NCBI RefSeq assembly: GCF_008520305.1
Contig: NZ_ML703268.1
Span: 86,424 to 150,423, forward strand
Source of the DNA: Mesorhizobium sp. SARCC-RB16n
GTDB lineage: Bacteria; Pseudomonadota; Alphaproteobacteria; Rhizobiales; Rhizobiaceae
Length of the DNA: 64,000 nt
Direction of reading: 5' to 3'
Shown: one piece after another, positions 1 through 7,818 of the stretch
Position numbering within the stretch: the stretch's first letter is position 1
Layout of the letters: every line of letters begins with the position of its first letter
Program-made: the position numbers and the translations under genes
The notes under the pieces: generated by a model
Databases searched by the model: none
What the model was told of the DNA's origin: nothing
What the model saw: only the letters and a program-made list of their open reading frames with translations

Positions 1-32
1 CAGCCCAAAATACATAGCATGGGAAGACCAGT

Positions 33-572
33 ATGTTCATTGACTTCTACGAAATGCTGGAAATCAGTCCGAATGCAAATTCGGAAACGATAGAACGCAT
101 TTTTCGTCATTTTGCCATGCGCTACCATCCCGACAACCAGGTCACCGGCGATGAGTCGCGCTTCAGTGATATCCTGGAGGCCCACAACACGCTCAAGGAT
201 CCGGTCAAGCGCGCACAGTACGACATTCAGTACAAGGCCCATTTGGACCTCCGGGCCGGGCTGACCGATGAGGCGAGCAACACCAAGAGCCTCGATCGAG
301 ATTCCGTCTTTCAGGCCAAAGTGCTCTCACTGCTTTATGTAAAACGCCGACAAGACGTCAACCATCCTGGCATCGGTGACGAAGAACTCGAACGAATGTC
401 AGGCTGTCCGCGTGAGCACCTCGAGTTTCACCTCTGGTATCTGAAAGCGAAGGGTTGGATAGCCAGAACAGAAAACGGCACGTTCGCCATCACCGTCGAA
501 GGCATCGATCGGGTTAATTCCGAACATCATCGTGACGCAGCCACCCCCCGACTGTTGGATCATGCAGGCTGA
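33..572 (+). CDS. J-domain protein with C-terminal winged-helix-like region
   Basis: The 179-residue protein begins with a J domain (about residues 4-66) carrying the HPD tripeptide at 32-34, which in this family stimulates an Hsp70 partner. There is no G/F region or zinc-finger domain as in true DnaJ. Residues about 93-165 look like a winged helix (LSLLYVKRR, then EFHLWYLKAKGWI and a short beta-type hairpin). ATG at 33 follows GGAAG at 6 nt. It stands alone before a convergent Nudix gene. The DnaK-partner role is family knowledge; the DNA-binding-like half is my reading of the sequence. Confidence 0.85.
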   Translation: MFIDFYEMLEISPNANSETIERIFRHFAMRYHPDNQVTGDESRFSDILEAHNTLKDPVKRAQYDIQYKAHLDLRAGLTDEASNTKSLDRDSVFQAKVLSLLYVKRRQDVNHPGIGDEELERMSGCPREHLEFHLWYLKAKGWIARTENGTFAITVEGIDRVNSEHHRDAATPRLLDHAG

Positions 573-594
573 ATTGGAATCCCTCGGTCTCTGA

Positions 595-1173
595 TCAAGT
601 CGAGATCGGGTTCAGCTTCAGATGCTGGATCAGGATGATGGTCTTGGCATCGACAATGCGGCCGTCGGCAATGCCGGCCAGCGCTTCGTCGAGCGGCATT
701 TCCAGGACCTCGATGTCCTCGCCCTCCTCCGGAGCGCCACCACCGGCCGAGATGCGGTCGGCGGGCGAATAGCGGGCGACGAAGAACCAGAGCCGCTCCG
801 TGACACTGCCCGGGCTCATGTAAGGCGAAAACAGCCGCTCGATCTTGTTCAACCGGTAACCCAGTTCTTCCTCGGCTTCCTTGCGGATGGCGGTCTCCGG
901 ATCGTTTTCATCCAGCAGCCCGGCGCAGGCCTCGATCAGTGGCTCGCGGTGGCCGGTGACATAGGCGGGATAGCGGAACTGGCGCACCAGCAGCACCGTC
1001 GAACGCTCGGGGTCGTAGGGCAGGATCACCGCGCCGTCGCCGCGATCATAGGTCTGGCGGATCTGCGTCTCCCATTGACCGTCACGCCGGCGATAGTCGA
1101 GCACGGTCTTCTTCAGGACCGCCCAGTCGTCGGAGAGAACCTCTTCCGAGCGGATACGAATGCGGTCTTCCAT
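595..1173 (-). CDS. nudK: NudK-type Nudix hydrolase (GDP-mannose/ADP-sugar pyrophosphatase family)
   Basis: The 192-residue length matches NudK (about 191). The signature block runs around residues 80-106 (ACAGLLDEN, then IRKEAEEELGY), followed by LFSPYMSPGSVTE, as in NudK-type sugar-nucleotide pyrophosphatases that split GDP-mannose into a sugar phosphate and GMP. I chose the ATG at 1173 because AGGTG sits 4-8 nt before it and the protein then starts like the family. A longer reading to 1263 would add 30 low-complexity residues. The exact substrate cannot be read from sequence. Confidence 0.86.
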   Translation of the reverse strand: MEDRIRIRSEEVLSDDWAVLKKTVLDYRRRDGQWETQIRQTYDRGDGAVILPYDPERSTVLLVRQFRYPAYVTGHREPLIEACAGLLDENDPETAIRKEAEEELGYRLNKIERLFSPYMSPGSVTERLWFFVARYSPADRISAGGGAPEEGEDIEVLEMPLDEALAGIADGRIVDAKTIILIQHLKLNPIST

Positions 1174-1329
1174 CTGACACCTCGTTGCTTGCTGGCGGAC
1201 GCAGGCGTAGCCGCGAACCGGCACAGGCGCAACCGGGCCAACGATTGGTCCAGCGCGCTTCACCGTCTCGTGTGTGGTATGGAAGGGTGCCGTCGCCTAA
1301 ATAGCGCATTCCCCTCCCGGAGTTTTTTC

Positions 1330-2433
1330 ATGACGACATCGCTTTTCCAGCCGATCACGCTCGATGGGCTCACCTTTCCCAACCGCATAGCCGTGGCGCC
1401 GATGTGCCAGTATTCCGCCGAGGACGGCTCGGCCAGCGACTGGCATCTCTACCACTGGATGAACCTGGCCATGTCCGGCGCCGGCATGGTGACGGTGGAG
1501 ATGACCGATGTCGAGCGGCGCGGACGCATCAGCCATGGCTGCCTCGGCCTCTATTCCGAAGACAATGAAGCAGCCGCGCGCCGCGCGCTGGACGCGGCCC
1601 GGCGTGTGGCTGCGCCCGGCACGAAGTTCGGCACGCAGCTGGCGCACGCCGGCCGCAAGGCCTCGAACCGCAAGCCCTGGGAAGGTGGCGGCCCATTGCG
1701 GCCAAACGAGGATCCCTGGCAGACCGTCTCGGCCTCGGCCATCGCCTACGACACCGGCTGGAACGTGCCGCACGCCCTGGAGAACGAGGAAATCCTGCAG
1801 CTGATCGAGCGGTTCGCGGAAGCCGCCAGGCGGGCCGAACGTGCCGGCTTCGACTTCATCGAACTGCACGCGGCGCATGGCTACCTGATCTTCCAGTTCC
1901 TGTCGCCGCTGTCCAACCAGCGCACGGACCGCTGGGGCGGCTCGCTGGAAAACCGGATGCGTCTTGTCGTCGAAATCGCCAGGGCGGTGAAGAAAGCGGC
2001 GCCAAGGCTGATGCTCGGCGCACGGCTGTCGGTGACGGACTGGGTCGACGGCGGCTTTGACGTCGAGGACGCGATCGAGGTGGCGAAAGCGCTGAAGGCC
2101 GAAGGCATCGCCTATCTCTGCTGCTCGAGCGGGGGCAATTCGCCATTGCAGAAATTGCCTACCGGGCCGGGATACCAGGTGCATCTGGCCGAAGCCGTGC
2201 GCAAGGGCGCCGGCATTCCGACCCGTGCGGTCGGCCTGATCGACGACCCGAAACAGGCCGAGGCTGTTATAGCCGAGGGTCGCGCCGACATGGTGGCGCT
2301 GGCGCGCGCCTTCCTCGCCGATCCGCGTTGGGGATGGCGTGCGGCCGCCACGTTCAGCGAAAAGATCCATCCGGCGCCTCAGCTCGCCCGCTCGGTGACG
2401 ACGATGGAACACTGGATGAAGGCGGCGAGCTGA
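1330..2433 (+). CDS. NADH:flavin oxidoreductase, old yellow enzyme family (YqjM-like)
   Basis: This 367-residue single TIM-barrel flavoenzyme carries the YqjM-subgroup markers. PMCQYS places Cys26 and Tyr28 near the N terminus, the substrate-anion histidine pair is in HAAHGYL (His180, His183), and the FMN-binding segment RWGGSLENR follows. The family reduces activated C=C bonds of enals, enones or electrophilic compounds with NAD(P)H, in the cytoplasm. The start at 1330 aligns with the typical family N terminus. It lies divergent from the Nudix gene. The natural substrate is unknown. Confidence 0.9.
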   Translation: MTTSLFQPITLDGLTFPNRIAVAPMCQYSAEDGSASDWHLYHWMNLAMSGAGMVTVEMTDVERRGRISHGCLGLYSEDNEAAARRALDAARRVAAPGTKFGTQLAHAGRKASNRKPWEGGGPLRPNEDPWQTVSASAIAYDTGWNVPHALENEEILQLIERFAEAARRAERAGFDFIELHAAHGYLIFQFLSPLSNQRTDRWGGSLENRMRLVVEIARAVKKAAPRLMLGARLSVTDWVDGGFDVEDAIEVAKALKAEGIAYLCCSSGGNSPLQKLPTGPGYQVHLAEAVRKGAGIPTRAVGLIDDPKQAEAVIAEGRADMVALARAFLADPRWGWRAAATFSEKIHPAPQLARSVTTMEHWMKAAS

Positions 2434-2532
2434 TCGCCTATCTTCCGATACCGGCGCCCATGGGTGACGCGACCTTTGGGCGCAGGCCAAGGGCCACTTT
2501 TGCAACCAAATTGGCTGCTTTGCGTTGCGGCC

Positions 2533-2814
2533 ATGATGATGGACAACAAACCGTTTGAAACGCCGGTCGTGGTCGAGCTTGGCCATGTGGGCAAATATCG
2601 CCATATCCGCTCGACCCAGGAGGCGGCGGAGTGCCTGATGACTGTGTGGCCGCTCAATCGCGGACCTCGTCATCGTGATGCCCTCGACACTTGCCTCAAA
2701 GTGCTGGAAGGTTATCGTTCGACAGCGGACGCGCGCAGGGCACTGATCGAGGCCGCCAGGGAATCGGAAGTGCTGGTGCCCGACGACAAGCTGCCCGACG
2801 ACCGGTTGCATTGA
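2533..2814 (+). CDS. DUF982 family protein
   Basis: A 93-residue protein with the DUF982 pattern common in rhizobia: an N-terminal strand region (FETPVVVELGHVGKYRHIRS), a helix with AAECLMTVWP, then a helix ending LIEAARES. The family has no established function. Three consecutive ATG codons (2533, 2536, 2539) make the start uncertain and none has a strong Shine-Dalgarno sequence. It precedes a small DUF2188 gene by 28 nt, so the two may be co-transcribed. Confidence 0.75.
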   Translation: MMMDNKPFETPVVVELGHVGKYRHIRSTQEAAECLMTVWPLNRGPRHRDALDTCLKVLEGYRSTADARRALIEAARESEVLVPDDKLPDDRLH

Positions 2815-2842
2815 GCAGGCGGACCTTTAACTGGAGGTTTTG

Positions 2843-3082
2843 ATGGCGAAGCTGACTTACAAGATCGTCGAGCATGACGGTGGCTGGGCCTACAAGGTCG
2901 GCGCAACCTTCTCGGAGACATTTCCCACCCATCAGGATGCGTTGCGCGCCGCAGAGATCGCTTCGGCCGAACAACAGGTGGCAGGTTCCACCGATGGCAT
3001 CCAGTATGAGGACGCCGAAGGCAAATGGCATGAGGAACTGGCCGACGGCCGCGACCGGCCTCAGACCGAAATCTCGGATTGA
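2843..3082 (+). CDS. DUF2188 family small protein
   Basis: A 79-residue protein resembling DUF2188: repeated short strand-forming segments (YKIVEHDGGWAYKVG, then FPTHQDALRAAEIAS and GIQYEDAEGKWHEE). Such proteins are small and soluble, of unknown role. The ATG at 2843 has GGAGG at 2833-2837. It is 28 nt downstream of the DUF982 gene on the same strand. An inverted repeat follows it and separates it from the convergent secreted-protein gene. Confidence 0.75.
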   Translation: MAKLTYKIVEHDGGWAYKVGATFSETFPTHQDALRAAEIASAEQQVAGSTDGIQYEDAEGKWHEELADGRDRPQTEISD

Positions 3083-3104
3083 TATCCAGCCATGCGCCAG
3101 CCGC

Positions 3105-3127
3105 GGACGCCGGGAGAGACGGCGTCC
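3105..3127. terminator. Inverted repeat between convergent genes
   Basis: GGACGCC (3105-3111) pairs with GGCGTCC (3121-3127) across a 9-nt loop, between two convergent genes. There is no T-run on either side, so it would at best be a weak or Rho-assisted bidirectional terminator. Confidence 0.35.
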
Positions 3128-3147
3128 GGCGGCAGGCTTGCGACTAG

Positions 3148-3432
3148 CTATTTACCGCAATACTGATCGTTGACGTTGCCTTGAGCATTCGCATCAGGAC
3201 CTGGCGTGCTTGAGGCACAAGGCCCCGCTGGGCCAGGATTGCCAAGGGTATTCAGTCCAGAACCATCGCCGTTGATGCTGCCGGTGGTGGTCTGGTCGAC
3301 GGCAGAGGAATCCTCATTGCCGAACAGCCACCAATTGTGATGGTTGGAGTAGGTGCCGTCCGACGATTGGGCCATCGCCGATGTGGCGAGACCGATCGTC
3401 AGGACGGATGCTGCGAAAAGTTTCCTGTACAT
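3148..3432 (-). CDS. Small secreted protein of unknown function
   Basis: The 94-residue product starts MYRKLFAASVLTIGLATSAMAQ, a clear Sec signal peptide cut after AMA. The mature part is about 72 residues, Gly/Asn/Pro/Ser-rich, with two cysteines (GPCASS and DQYCGK) that could form a disulphide in the periplasm. The start at 3432 has GGAG about 8 nt upstream. I do not recognise the family; similar short Asn/Gly-rich exported proteins are common in rhizobia. Confidence 0.7.
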   Translation of the reverse strand: MYRKLFAASVLTIGLATSAMAQSSDGTYSNHHNWWLFGNEDSSAVDQTTTGSINGDGSGLNTLGNPGPAGPCASSTPGPDANAQGNVNDQYCGK

Positions 3433-3741
3433 TGAATTACTCCGTGTCTTGGCCGCCTTGGGATGCGACACGGGGTAAACCCGGCAATCAGCCGAATGGT
3501 TCATTGAAATTGTTGTGAACCGGTGGTGATGCCACATCTGAAAACGCACGCGCCGCGATGCGCTCGATGAAGGCAACGACCCGCCGGATCGACAAGTTGC
3601 GGCTTGTTCCCATCTTGGTCAAACCATGCCAAGCACTGTAATCCAGACGATATCTCGTATGCCGGATCGTTCGCCGTTTGGGCGGCATTGCCGCCGCCCG
3701 TCGGTCGCGCTATTCAGACGGCCCGTCTGCCGGAGCCTTCC
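3433..3741. other. Divergent intergenic region, 309 nt
   Basis: This region separates the minus-strand secreted-protein gene from the plus-strand CinA-like gene and should hold both promoters. Besides the Shine-Dalgarno sites next to each gene I see no convincing operator, RNA gene or small coding sequence. Confidence 0.4.
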
Positions 3742-4485
3742 ATGCCTGAAATCGTCACTGCCGCCATGCTTGTCATCGGCGATGAGATTCTGTCCGGCCG
3801 CACCAAGGACAAGAACATCGGTCACCTCGCCGATATCATGACGGCGATCGGCATCGACCTGAAGGAGGTGCGCATCGTTCCCGACGAGGAAGACGAGATC
3901 GTCGCGGCGGTGAATGCCGTGCGCACGCGCTATACCTATGTGTTCACAACCGGTGGCATCGGCCCGACGCATGACGATATCACAGCCGATTCGATCGCCA
4001 AGGCGTTCGGCGTGCCTTGTGAATACGATGCCAAGGCCTATGCCTTGCTGGAGGCGAGTTATGCGGCGCGCGGGATCGAATACACGGAGGCGCGCAAGCG
4101 CATGGCGCGAATGCCGCGCGGCGCCGACCATATCGACAACCCGGTGTCCGTGGCGCCCGGTTTCCGCATCGGCAACGTCCATGTCATGGCCGGCGTGCCC
4201 TCGATCTTCCAGGCCATGCTCGACAATGTCGTCCCGACGCTGAGAGCCGGCACCAAAATGCTGTCGGCCACGGTGCACTGCCCGTTCGGCGAGGGCCTTG
4301 TCGGCGGGCCGTTGGGCGAGGTCCAAAAAGCGCATCCGGATACGATCATCGGCTCCTACCCCAAATATGGCGACGGCAAGTTCTGGACTGAACTGGTGGT
4401 TCGTGCCCGTAGCGCGGATGCGCTTGAAGCGGCGCGCGCTGACGTCGAAGCCATGGTGGCCGGCTTCGCCGGCAAGGCGAGCTGA
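3742..4485 (+). CDS. CinA N-terminal-type molybdopterin-binding protein
   Basis: The 247-residue protein consists of the MoaB/MogA-like molybdopterin-binding fold used as the N-terminal half of CinA: AAMLVIGDEILSGRTKDKN at the start, then FTTGGIGPTHDDITADS around residues 68-86. The C-terminal nicotinamide-nucleotide amidase domain of full CinA is absent, so this is the short form widespread in alphaproteobacteria. In full-length CinA the N-terminal domain hydrolyses ADP-ribose-type substrates; whether the short form does so is not visible. ATG at 3742 has GGAG 6 nt upstream. Confidence 0.85.
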   Translation: MPEIVTAAMLVIGDEILSGRTKDKNIGHLADIMTAIGIDLKEVRIVPDEEDEIVAAVNAVRTRYTYVFTTGGIGPTHDDITADSIAKAFGVPCEYDAKAYALLEASYAARGIEYTEARKRMARMPRGADHIDNPVSVAPGFRIGNVHVMAGVPSIFQAMLDNVVPTLRAGTKMLSATVHCPFGEGLVGGPLGEVQKAHPDTIIGSYPKYGDGKFWTELVVRARSADALEAARADVEAMVAGFAGKAS

Positions 4486-4567
4486 TCCGGCGCAAACCGG
4501 AACCAAGCACGACGCTGCAACGTTTTCCTGCCGCGAGGCCCGTCGCTCGCAAGATTGAGGGATCATC

Positions 4568-5401
4568 ATGCGTTTCAAGACCATCGTTGCCATTCTGCAG
4601 AACGAGCAGGACGCGGAGCGGGTACTCGACTGCGCCATTCCGCTTGCCAGCCGCTTCGAGAGCCATCTGATCGGCATCCATGCCGAGGCGCTGCCCGTGC
4701 CCTACACTTCGGCGACGGGCTTTCCCGACACGGAGTTCCTGCAGGTGTCGGCCGACATGAATCGGGAGCGGGCGGACAAACTCCAGGCTGTCTTCCTCAG
4801 GCGCATCGAGGATTCCGGCCTCTCCTTCGAATGGCGCAGCCTGGAGAGCTTCTCCGGCGACAGCGCGCTGACCGGCATTTCAAACGTGCGCGCCGCCGAT
4901 CTCATCATCGCCGCCCAACGCGAGACCGGCGGCGATCCGAGCGCGGACGTGGATACGCTGGTCTACGATGCCGGCCGGCCGGTGCTGGTGGTGCCGCATG
5001 CCGGTCCTCTCGTCACCACCTTCAAACACGTGCTGCTCGCCTGGAACGGCAGCAAGGAAGCGGCCCGCGCTGCCTTCGATGCCTTGCCCTTCATCATCGA
5101 GGCCGAGAAAACCGACATATTGGTCATCGATCCACCCGATACGCTCGACGAAAGCCCGGAGGCCGCGGGGGCCGAAATCGCGTCGGCCCTGTCGCGCCAC
5201 GGCGCCACCGTCAGTGTCTCGGTGCAGAAATCGGACGGCTCCTCGGTCGACGACATGATCCAGAACAGGATCGCGGAGACCGGTGCCGATCTCCTGGTGC
5301 TTGGCGCCTACAGCCACTCCTGGCTGCGCCAGCTTCTGTTCGGCGGGGTGACACGCACGGTGCTGCGCACGGCGCAGGTGGCGGCCTTCCTGTCGCGATA
5401 A
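4568..5401 (+). CDS. Tandem universal stress protein (UspA family)
   Basis: The 277-residue protein has two Usp-like halves. The first (about residues 1-145) starts RFKTIVAILQNEQDAERVLD and the second (about 150-277) starts FKHVLLAWNGSKEAARA. The second ends with LLVLGAYSHSWLRQLLFGG, a position equivalent to the ATP-binding loop, although the glycine pattern is imperfect. Tandem Usp proteins are cytoplasmic stress-response proteins. Start ATG at 4568 is preceded by GAGGGA. It stands alone between the CinA-like and gpt genes. Confidence 0.85.
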   Translation: MRFKTIVAILQNEQDAERVLDCAIPLASRFESHLIGIHAEALPVPYTSATGFPDTEFLQVSADMNRERADKLQAVFLRRIEDSGLSFEWRSLESFSGDSALTGISNVRAADLIIAAQRETGGDPSADVDTLVYDAGRPVLVVPHAGPLVTTFKHVLLAWNGSKEAARAAFDALPFIIEAEKTDILVIDPPDTLDESPEAAGAEIASALSRHGATVSVSVQKSDGSSVDDMIQNRIAETGADLLVLGAYSHSWLRQLLFGGVTRTVLRTAQVAAFLSR

Positions 5402-5515
5402 GTCACAGCGATCGCAACCAGCCACCTTGCCAAGCCCGGGGGTTTCCAGTTAATTCCGCGCGCATTCCCCTGTTTTCTTGCACGCGGCCGTCGCGTGCCG
5501 CGGAGTGCGCAAGAA

Positions 5516-6016
5516 ATGTCCCTTCCCGAAAAAGCCTTCCCGGTCTCCTGGGACCAGTTCCATCGCGATGCCCGCGCGCTTGCCTGGCGGCTTGCCGGCA
5601 CCAGCAAAGGCCAGTGGAAGGCTATCGTCTGCATCACGCGCGGTGGCCTTGTCCCGGCGGCGATCATCTCGCGCGAACTCGGCATCCGCATCATCGAGAC
5701 GGTCTGTGTCGCCTCCTATCACGACTATACCAGCCAGGGACAATTGCAGGTCCTGAAGGAAATCACGCCGACCTTGCTGGCCGACGACGGCGCCGGCGTG
5801 CTGATCATCGACGACCTGACCGACACCGGCAAGACTGCCGGCATCGTGCGGGCAATGATGCCCAAGGCCCATTTCGCGACCGTCTACGCCAAGCCCAAGG
5901 GCCGGCCGCTGGTCGATACTTTCGTCACCGAGGTCAGCCAGGACACCTGGATCTATTTCCCCTGGGACATGGGTTTCACCTATCAGAAGCCGATCGCCGA
6001 CGATCACGCCGGCTGA
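5516..6016 (+). CDS. gpt: Xanthine-guanine phosphoribosyltransferase
   Basis: The 166-residue enzyme matches Gpt, which salvages xanthine and guanine with PRPP to XMP and GMP. Visible features are [18 protein letters not shown] near the N terminus, the PRPP-binding loop [14 protein letters not shown] around residues 95-108, and the C-terminal DTWIYFPWD segment typical of Gpt. ATG at 5516 lies 10 nt after CGGAG; an in-frame GTG at 5495 is less well placed. It is monocistronic, with a hairpin just after the stop. Confidence 0.92.
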   Translation: MSLPEKAFPVSWDQFHRDARALAWRLAGTSKGQWKAIVCITRGGLVPAAIISRELGIRIIETVCVASYHDYTSQGQLQVLKEITPTLLADDGAGVLIIDDLTDTGKTAGIVRAMMPKAHFATVYAKPKGRPLVDTFVTEVSQDTWIYFPWDMGFTYQKPIADDHAG

Positions 6017-6019
6017 TTC

Positions 6020-6037
6020 GCGGCAAGCCGCATTTTT
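6020..6037 (+). terminator. Rho-independent terminator after gpt
   Basis: GCGG (6020-6023) pairs with CCGC (6028-6031) around CAAG and is followed by ATTTTT. The stem is short but GC-only and starts 4 nt after the gpt stop codon. Confidence 0.55.
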
Positions 6038-6226
6038 CCAATCAAGCCAGCGCCGACGACAATATTTGCTTGCGCGGAGTGCCCCGCCGACAGGATTTCC
6101 TGTGAAATCGACCCTTATTGACGGGAATCAGCCAGCGTGACCGAAGTTTTTACTTTTATTGGTCACAATTAGCCGTAAAATTCATGAGGCGGCAAACGAT
6201 TCTGGAGGCTGGGGCTAGCTTCTCCG

Positions 6227-6715
6227 ATGTTGACACGGGCGATGACGCACAACCACCTTGCTGACAGGGTCAAGCGACTCTTCGGCACTGCGCCGTGCCG
6301 TCTGCAGGTTGCCGCCCTGCCCTGGCGCGATGCCGGGAATGGCGTCGAAGTCATGCTGATCACCAGCCGCGATACTGGCCGCTGGGTGCTGCCGAAGGGC
6401 TGGCCGGAAGCCCGGGAGCCGCTCTGTGAAGCAGCAGCGCGCGAGGCCGCCGAGGAAGCCGGGTTGCGCGGAAACATCTCTCATCTCGAAGCTGGCCGCT
6501 ATTTCTATGCCAAGGTGCTGGCTTCGGGCGAAGAAGTGCCTTGCGAGGTGCTGGTGTTTCCACTGCACGTCGACAAGATCGCCGACCGCTGGAAGGAAAA
6601 GCATTCCCGCACCCGCAGATGGGTCAGTTCGAGCGAGGCCGTGCGCATGGTCAATGAGCCCGACCTTGGCCAGATCATCGCCTATTTCTGCGCCGACCCG
6701 CGCAGGTTCTCCTAG
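6227..6715 (+). CDS. Nudix hydrolase
   Basis: The 162-residue protein carries a perfect Nudix box (GX5EX7REXXEEXGX) from Gly58 to Leu80, preceded by WVLPKGWP. It resembles small diadenosine/diphosphoinositol polyphosphate-type (DIPP-like) Nudix hydrolases. In that family the box binds the metal ions that cleave pyrophosphate bonds; the substrate here is unknown. ATG at 6227 gives this length, but ATG at 6242 is an equally possible start because neither has a well-spaced ribosome-binding site. Confidence 0.87.
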   Translation: MLTRAMTHNHLADRVKRLFGTAPCRLQVAALPWRDAGNGVEVMLITSRDTGRWVLPKGWPEAREPLCEAAAREAAEEAGLRGNISHLEAGRYFYAKVLASGEEVPCEVLVFPLHVDKIADRWKEKHSRTRRWVSSSEAVRMVNEPDLGQIIAYFCADPRRFS

Positions 6716-6827
6716 GGCGCAGGCCATCCGCCCGCGCGCGCATCGGTGGATTCACAACCATGTGATGCATCGCGTGAATGGTTTGCTAATTTTTCTTCGC
6801 TAGAAATTGGCCAGTCTGGCGCGTTTC

Positions 6828-7142
6828 ATGATGGCGAACCCTGTAAACCCACTGCAGCAAGAGTCCACTGAGCCCCAGCGCGAGCATCGTCCGCGCGTGC
6901 TCAAAGGTGGAACGATCATCACCGGGATCCAGAATTCCGAAGTGAGTTGCACGGTGCGCAACCAGCATGCGGGCGGCGCCGAACTGAAAATACCGCTCGA
7001 GGCACGGGTTCCCGATCATTTCCTTCTCTATGTGCCGCTCGACAGCGTCGCCTATCGCTGCGAGGTCCGCTGGCGCCGCAACGACCGGATCGGCGTACGG
7101 TTCACCGGTACCGAACCCAAGCCGAAGCTGCACTACGGCTGA
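6828..7142 (+). CDS. PilZ domain protein
   Basis: The 104-residue single-domain protein has the PilZ pattern: an N-terminal arginine-rich segment (EPQREHRPRVLKGG), a strand, then HAGGAELKIPLE at the position of the DxSxxG motif, and VRWRRNDRIGVRF near the end. PilZ domains often bind cyclic di-GMP, but the second motif is altered (AGGAEL), so binding is uncertain. Start is the ATG pair at 6828/6831. A hairpin terminator follows at 7153. Confidence 0.78.
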   Translation: MMANPVNPLQQESTEPQREHRPRVLKGGTIITGIQNSEVSCTVRNQHAGGAELKIPLEARVPDHFLLYVPLDSVAYRCEVRWRRNDRIGVRFTGTEPKPKLHYG

Positions 7143-7152
7143 CTGCTGTTGC

Positions 7153-7171
7153 ACCGGCTTGCCGGTTTTTT
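7153..7171 (+). terminator. Rho-independent terminator after the PilZ gene
   Basis: ACCGG (7153-7157), loop CTTG, CCGGT (7162-7166), followed by five further T residues, 10 nt after the stop codon. Confidence 0.7.
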
Positions 7172-7333
7172 CCGAGCCCGCGGGACAGTATTTCCGCACC
7201 TCGCGTATCGCGGCCCGGTGATCGCGCATGCCTGCCGCCGGAAAATGGCCGCCATAGCGGTCAATTCTATCCCCGTTATCCACATGTGTGACACACAAGA
7301 TGTTGGGGTCACAAAAGCTACGCAAACGAATCC

Positions 7334-7417
7334 TTGACGGCTCGAAACGAGTCGCCTTTTATAGGCCATGCGCTCCTGTTGAGAGCGCGACCGGAAAGTT
7401 CTGAGCCCGGTCTTTTT
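7334..7417 (+). ncRNA. Candidate very short RNA: promoter, tandem hairpins, T-run
   Basis: TTGACG at 7334-7339 is followed after 17 nt by TTTTAT (7357-7362). About 7 nt further on, two adjacent perfect hairpins occur: GCGCTC (7370-7375) with GAGCGC (7383-7388), then GACCGG (7389-7394) with CCGGTC (7407-7412), ended by TTTTT. This is the form of a short terminated transcript of about 50 nt. It could instead be a leader attenuator or simply a second terminator for the PilZ gene. Confidence 0.35.
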
Positions 7418-7539
7418 CCCGAATTATGTGCGTTTTGCCCGCATTTCCGCCTGTTTACGAGGCCGGCGGAAGCGTTGGGATCGTGGGGTGGTGGGGCGAC
7501 GAAAGGGAGAATTGTCGGACTGGAATAAATTGTCTGTTA

Positions 7540-7586
7540 ACACTATATTTAGTGTTTGCAGGTAGGTTCGACGCTAGATAGTGTGA
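7540..7586 (+). promoter_or_regulatory. Tandem NrdR boxes upstream of nrdJ
   Basis: ACACTATATTTAGTGT (7540-7555) matches the published NrdR box consensus acaCwAtATaTwGtgt at 15 of 16 positions by my count. A second copy, ACGCTAGATAGTGTGA (7571-7586), matches at 12 of 16. The start-to-start distance is 31 bp, three helical turns, which is the usual arrangement for the ATP/dATP-sensing repressor NrdR at ribonucleotide reductase promoters. The downstream gene is nrdJ, which fits. Confidence 0.88.
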
Positions 7587-7710
7587 ATTTCCCTCAGGTG
7601 AGGAAATCGAAAATTTCAGTTTTGAGGGACCCGTGGGGTCGGTTGGCAGCCTCGGCAAACGCCCGGCAAGGCGTTTTGTCGCGTGCGTGGCAGCGCCTGC
7701 GAAGAGGAGA

Positions 7711-7736
7711 TGCCGGCATTGTTCGCAATGCCGGCA
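7711..7736 (+). promoter_or_regulatory. Perfect hairpin in the nrdJ leader
   Basis: TGCCGGCATTG (7711-7721) and CAATGCCGGCA (7726-7736) form an uninterrupted 11-bp stem around a TTCG loop, 82 nt before the nrdJ start. There is no T-run after it, so it is not a standard terminator. A second smaller hairpin (GGGG/CCCC, 7764-7779) follows. Confidence 0.5.
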
Positions 7737-7818
7737 AACGGCGGACTGCGCGTTTCGTCTTTTGGGGGCAGAAATCCCCTGATGAAAGCGCTATATATAG
7801 ACAAAAGGGACCGGACCA

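Larger units (their letters stand above)
7172..7818. other. Long regulatory region before nrdJ, 647 nt
   Basis: No convincing coding sequence lies here. The region contains a promoter-like element with two back-to-back hairpins and a T-run (7334-7417), two NrdR boxes (7540-7586) and about 230 nt of likely nrdJ leader with strong hairpins at 7711-7736 and 7764-7779. The first 160 nt show nothing I can assign. Confidence 0.6.

Noticed and set aside
622-1329. N-terminal extension of the old-yellow-enzyme reading frame
   Set aside because: This part is antisense to the Nudix gene; the enzyme family starts at the ATG at 1330.
7370-7412. Guanidine-II (mini-ykkC) riboswitch for the tandem hairpins
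   Set aside because: The loops do not carry the ACGR motif and no guanidine-related gene follows.
7587-7818. Cobalamin riboswitch before nrdJ
   Set aside because: I could not locate a B12 box or the conserved core; kept only as an open question about the leader.
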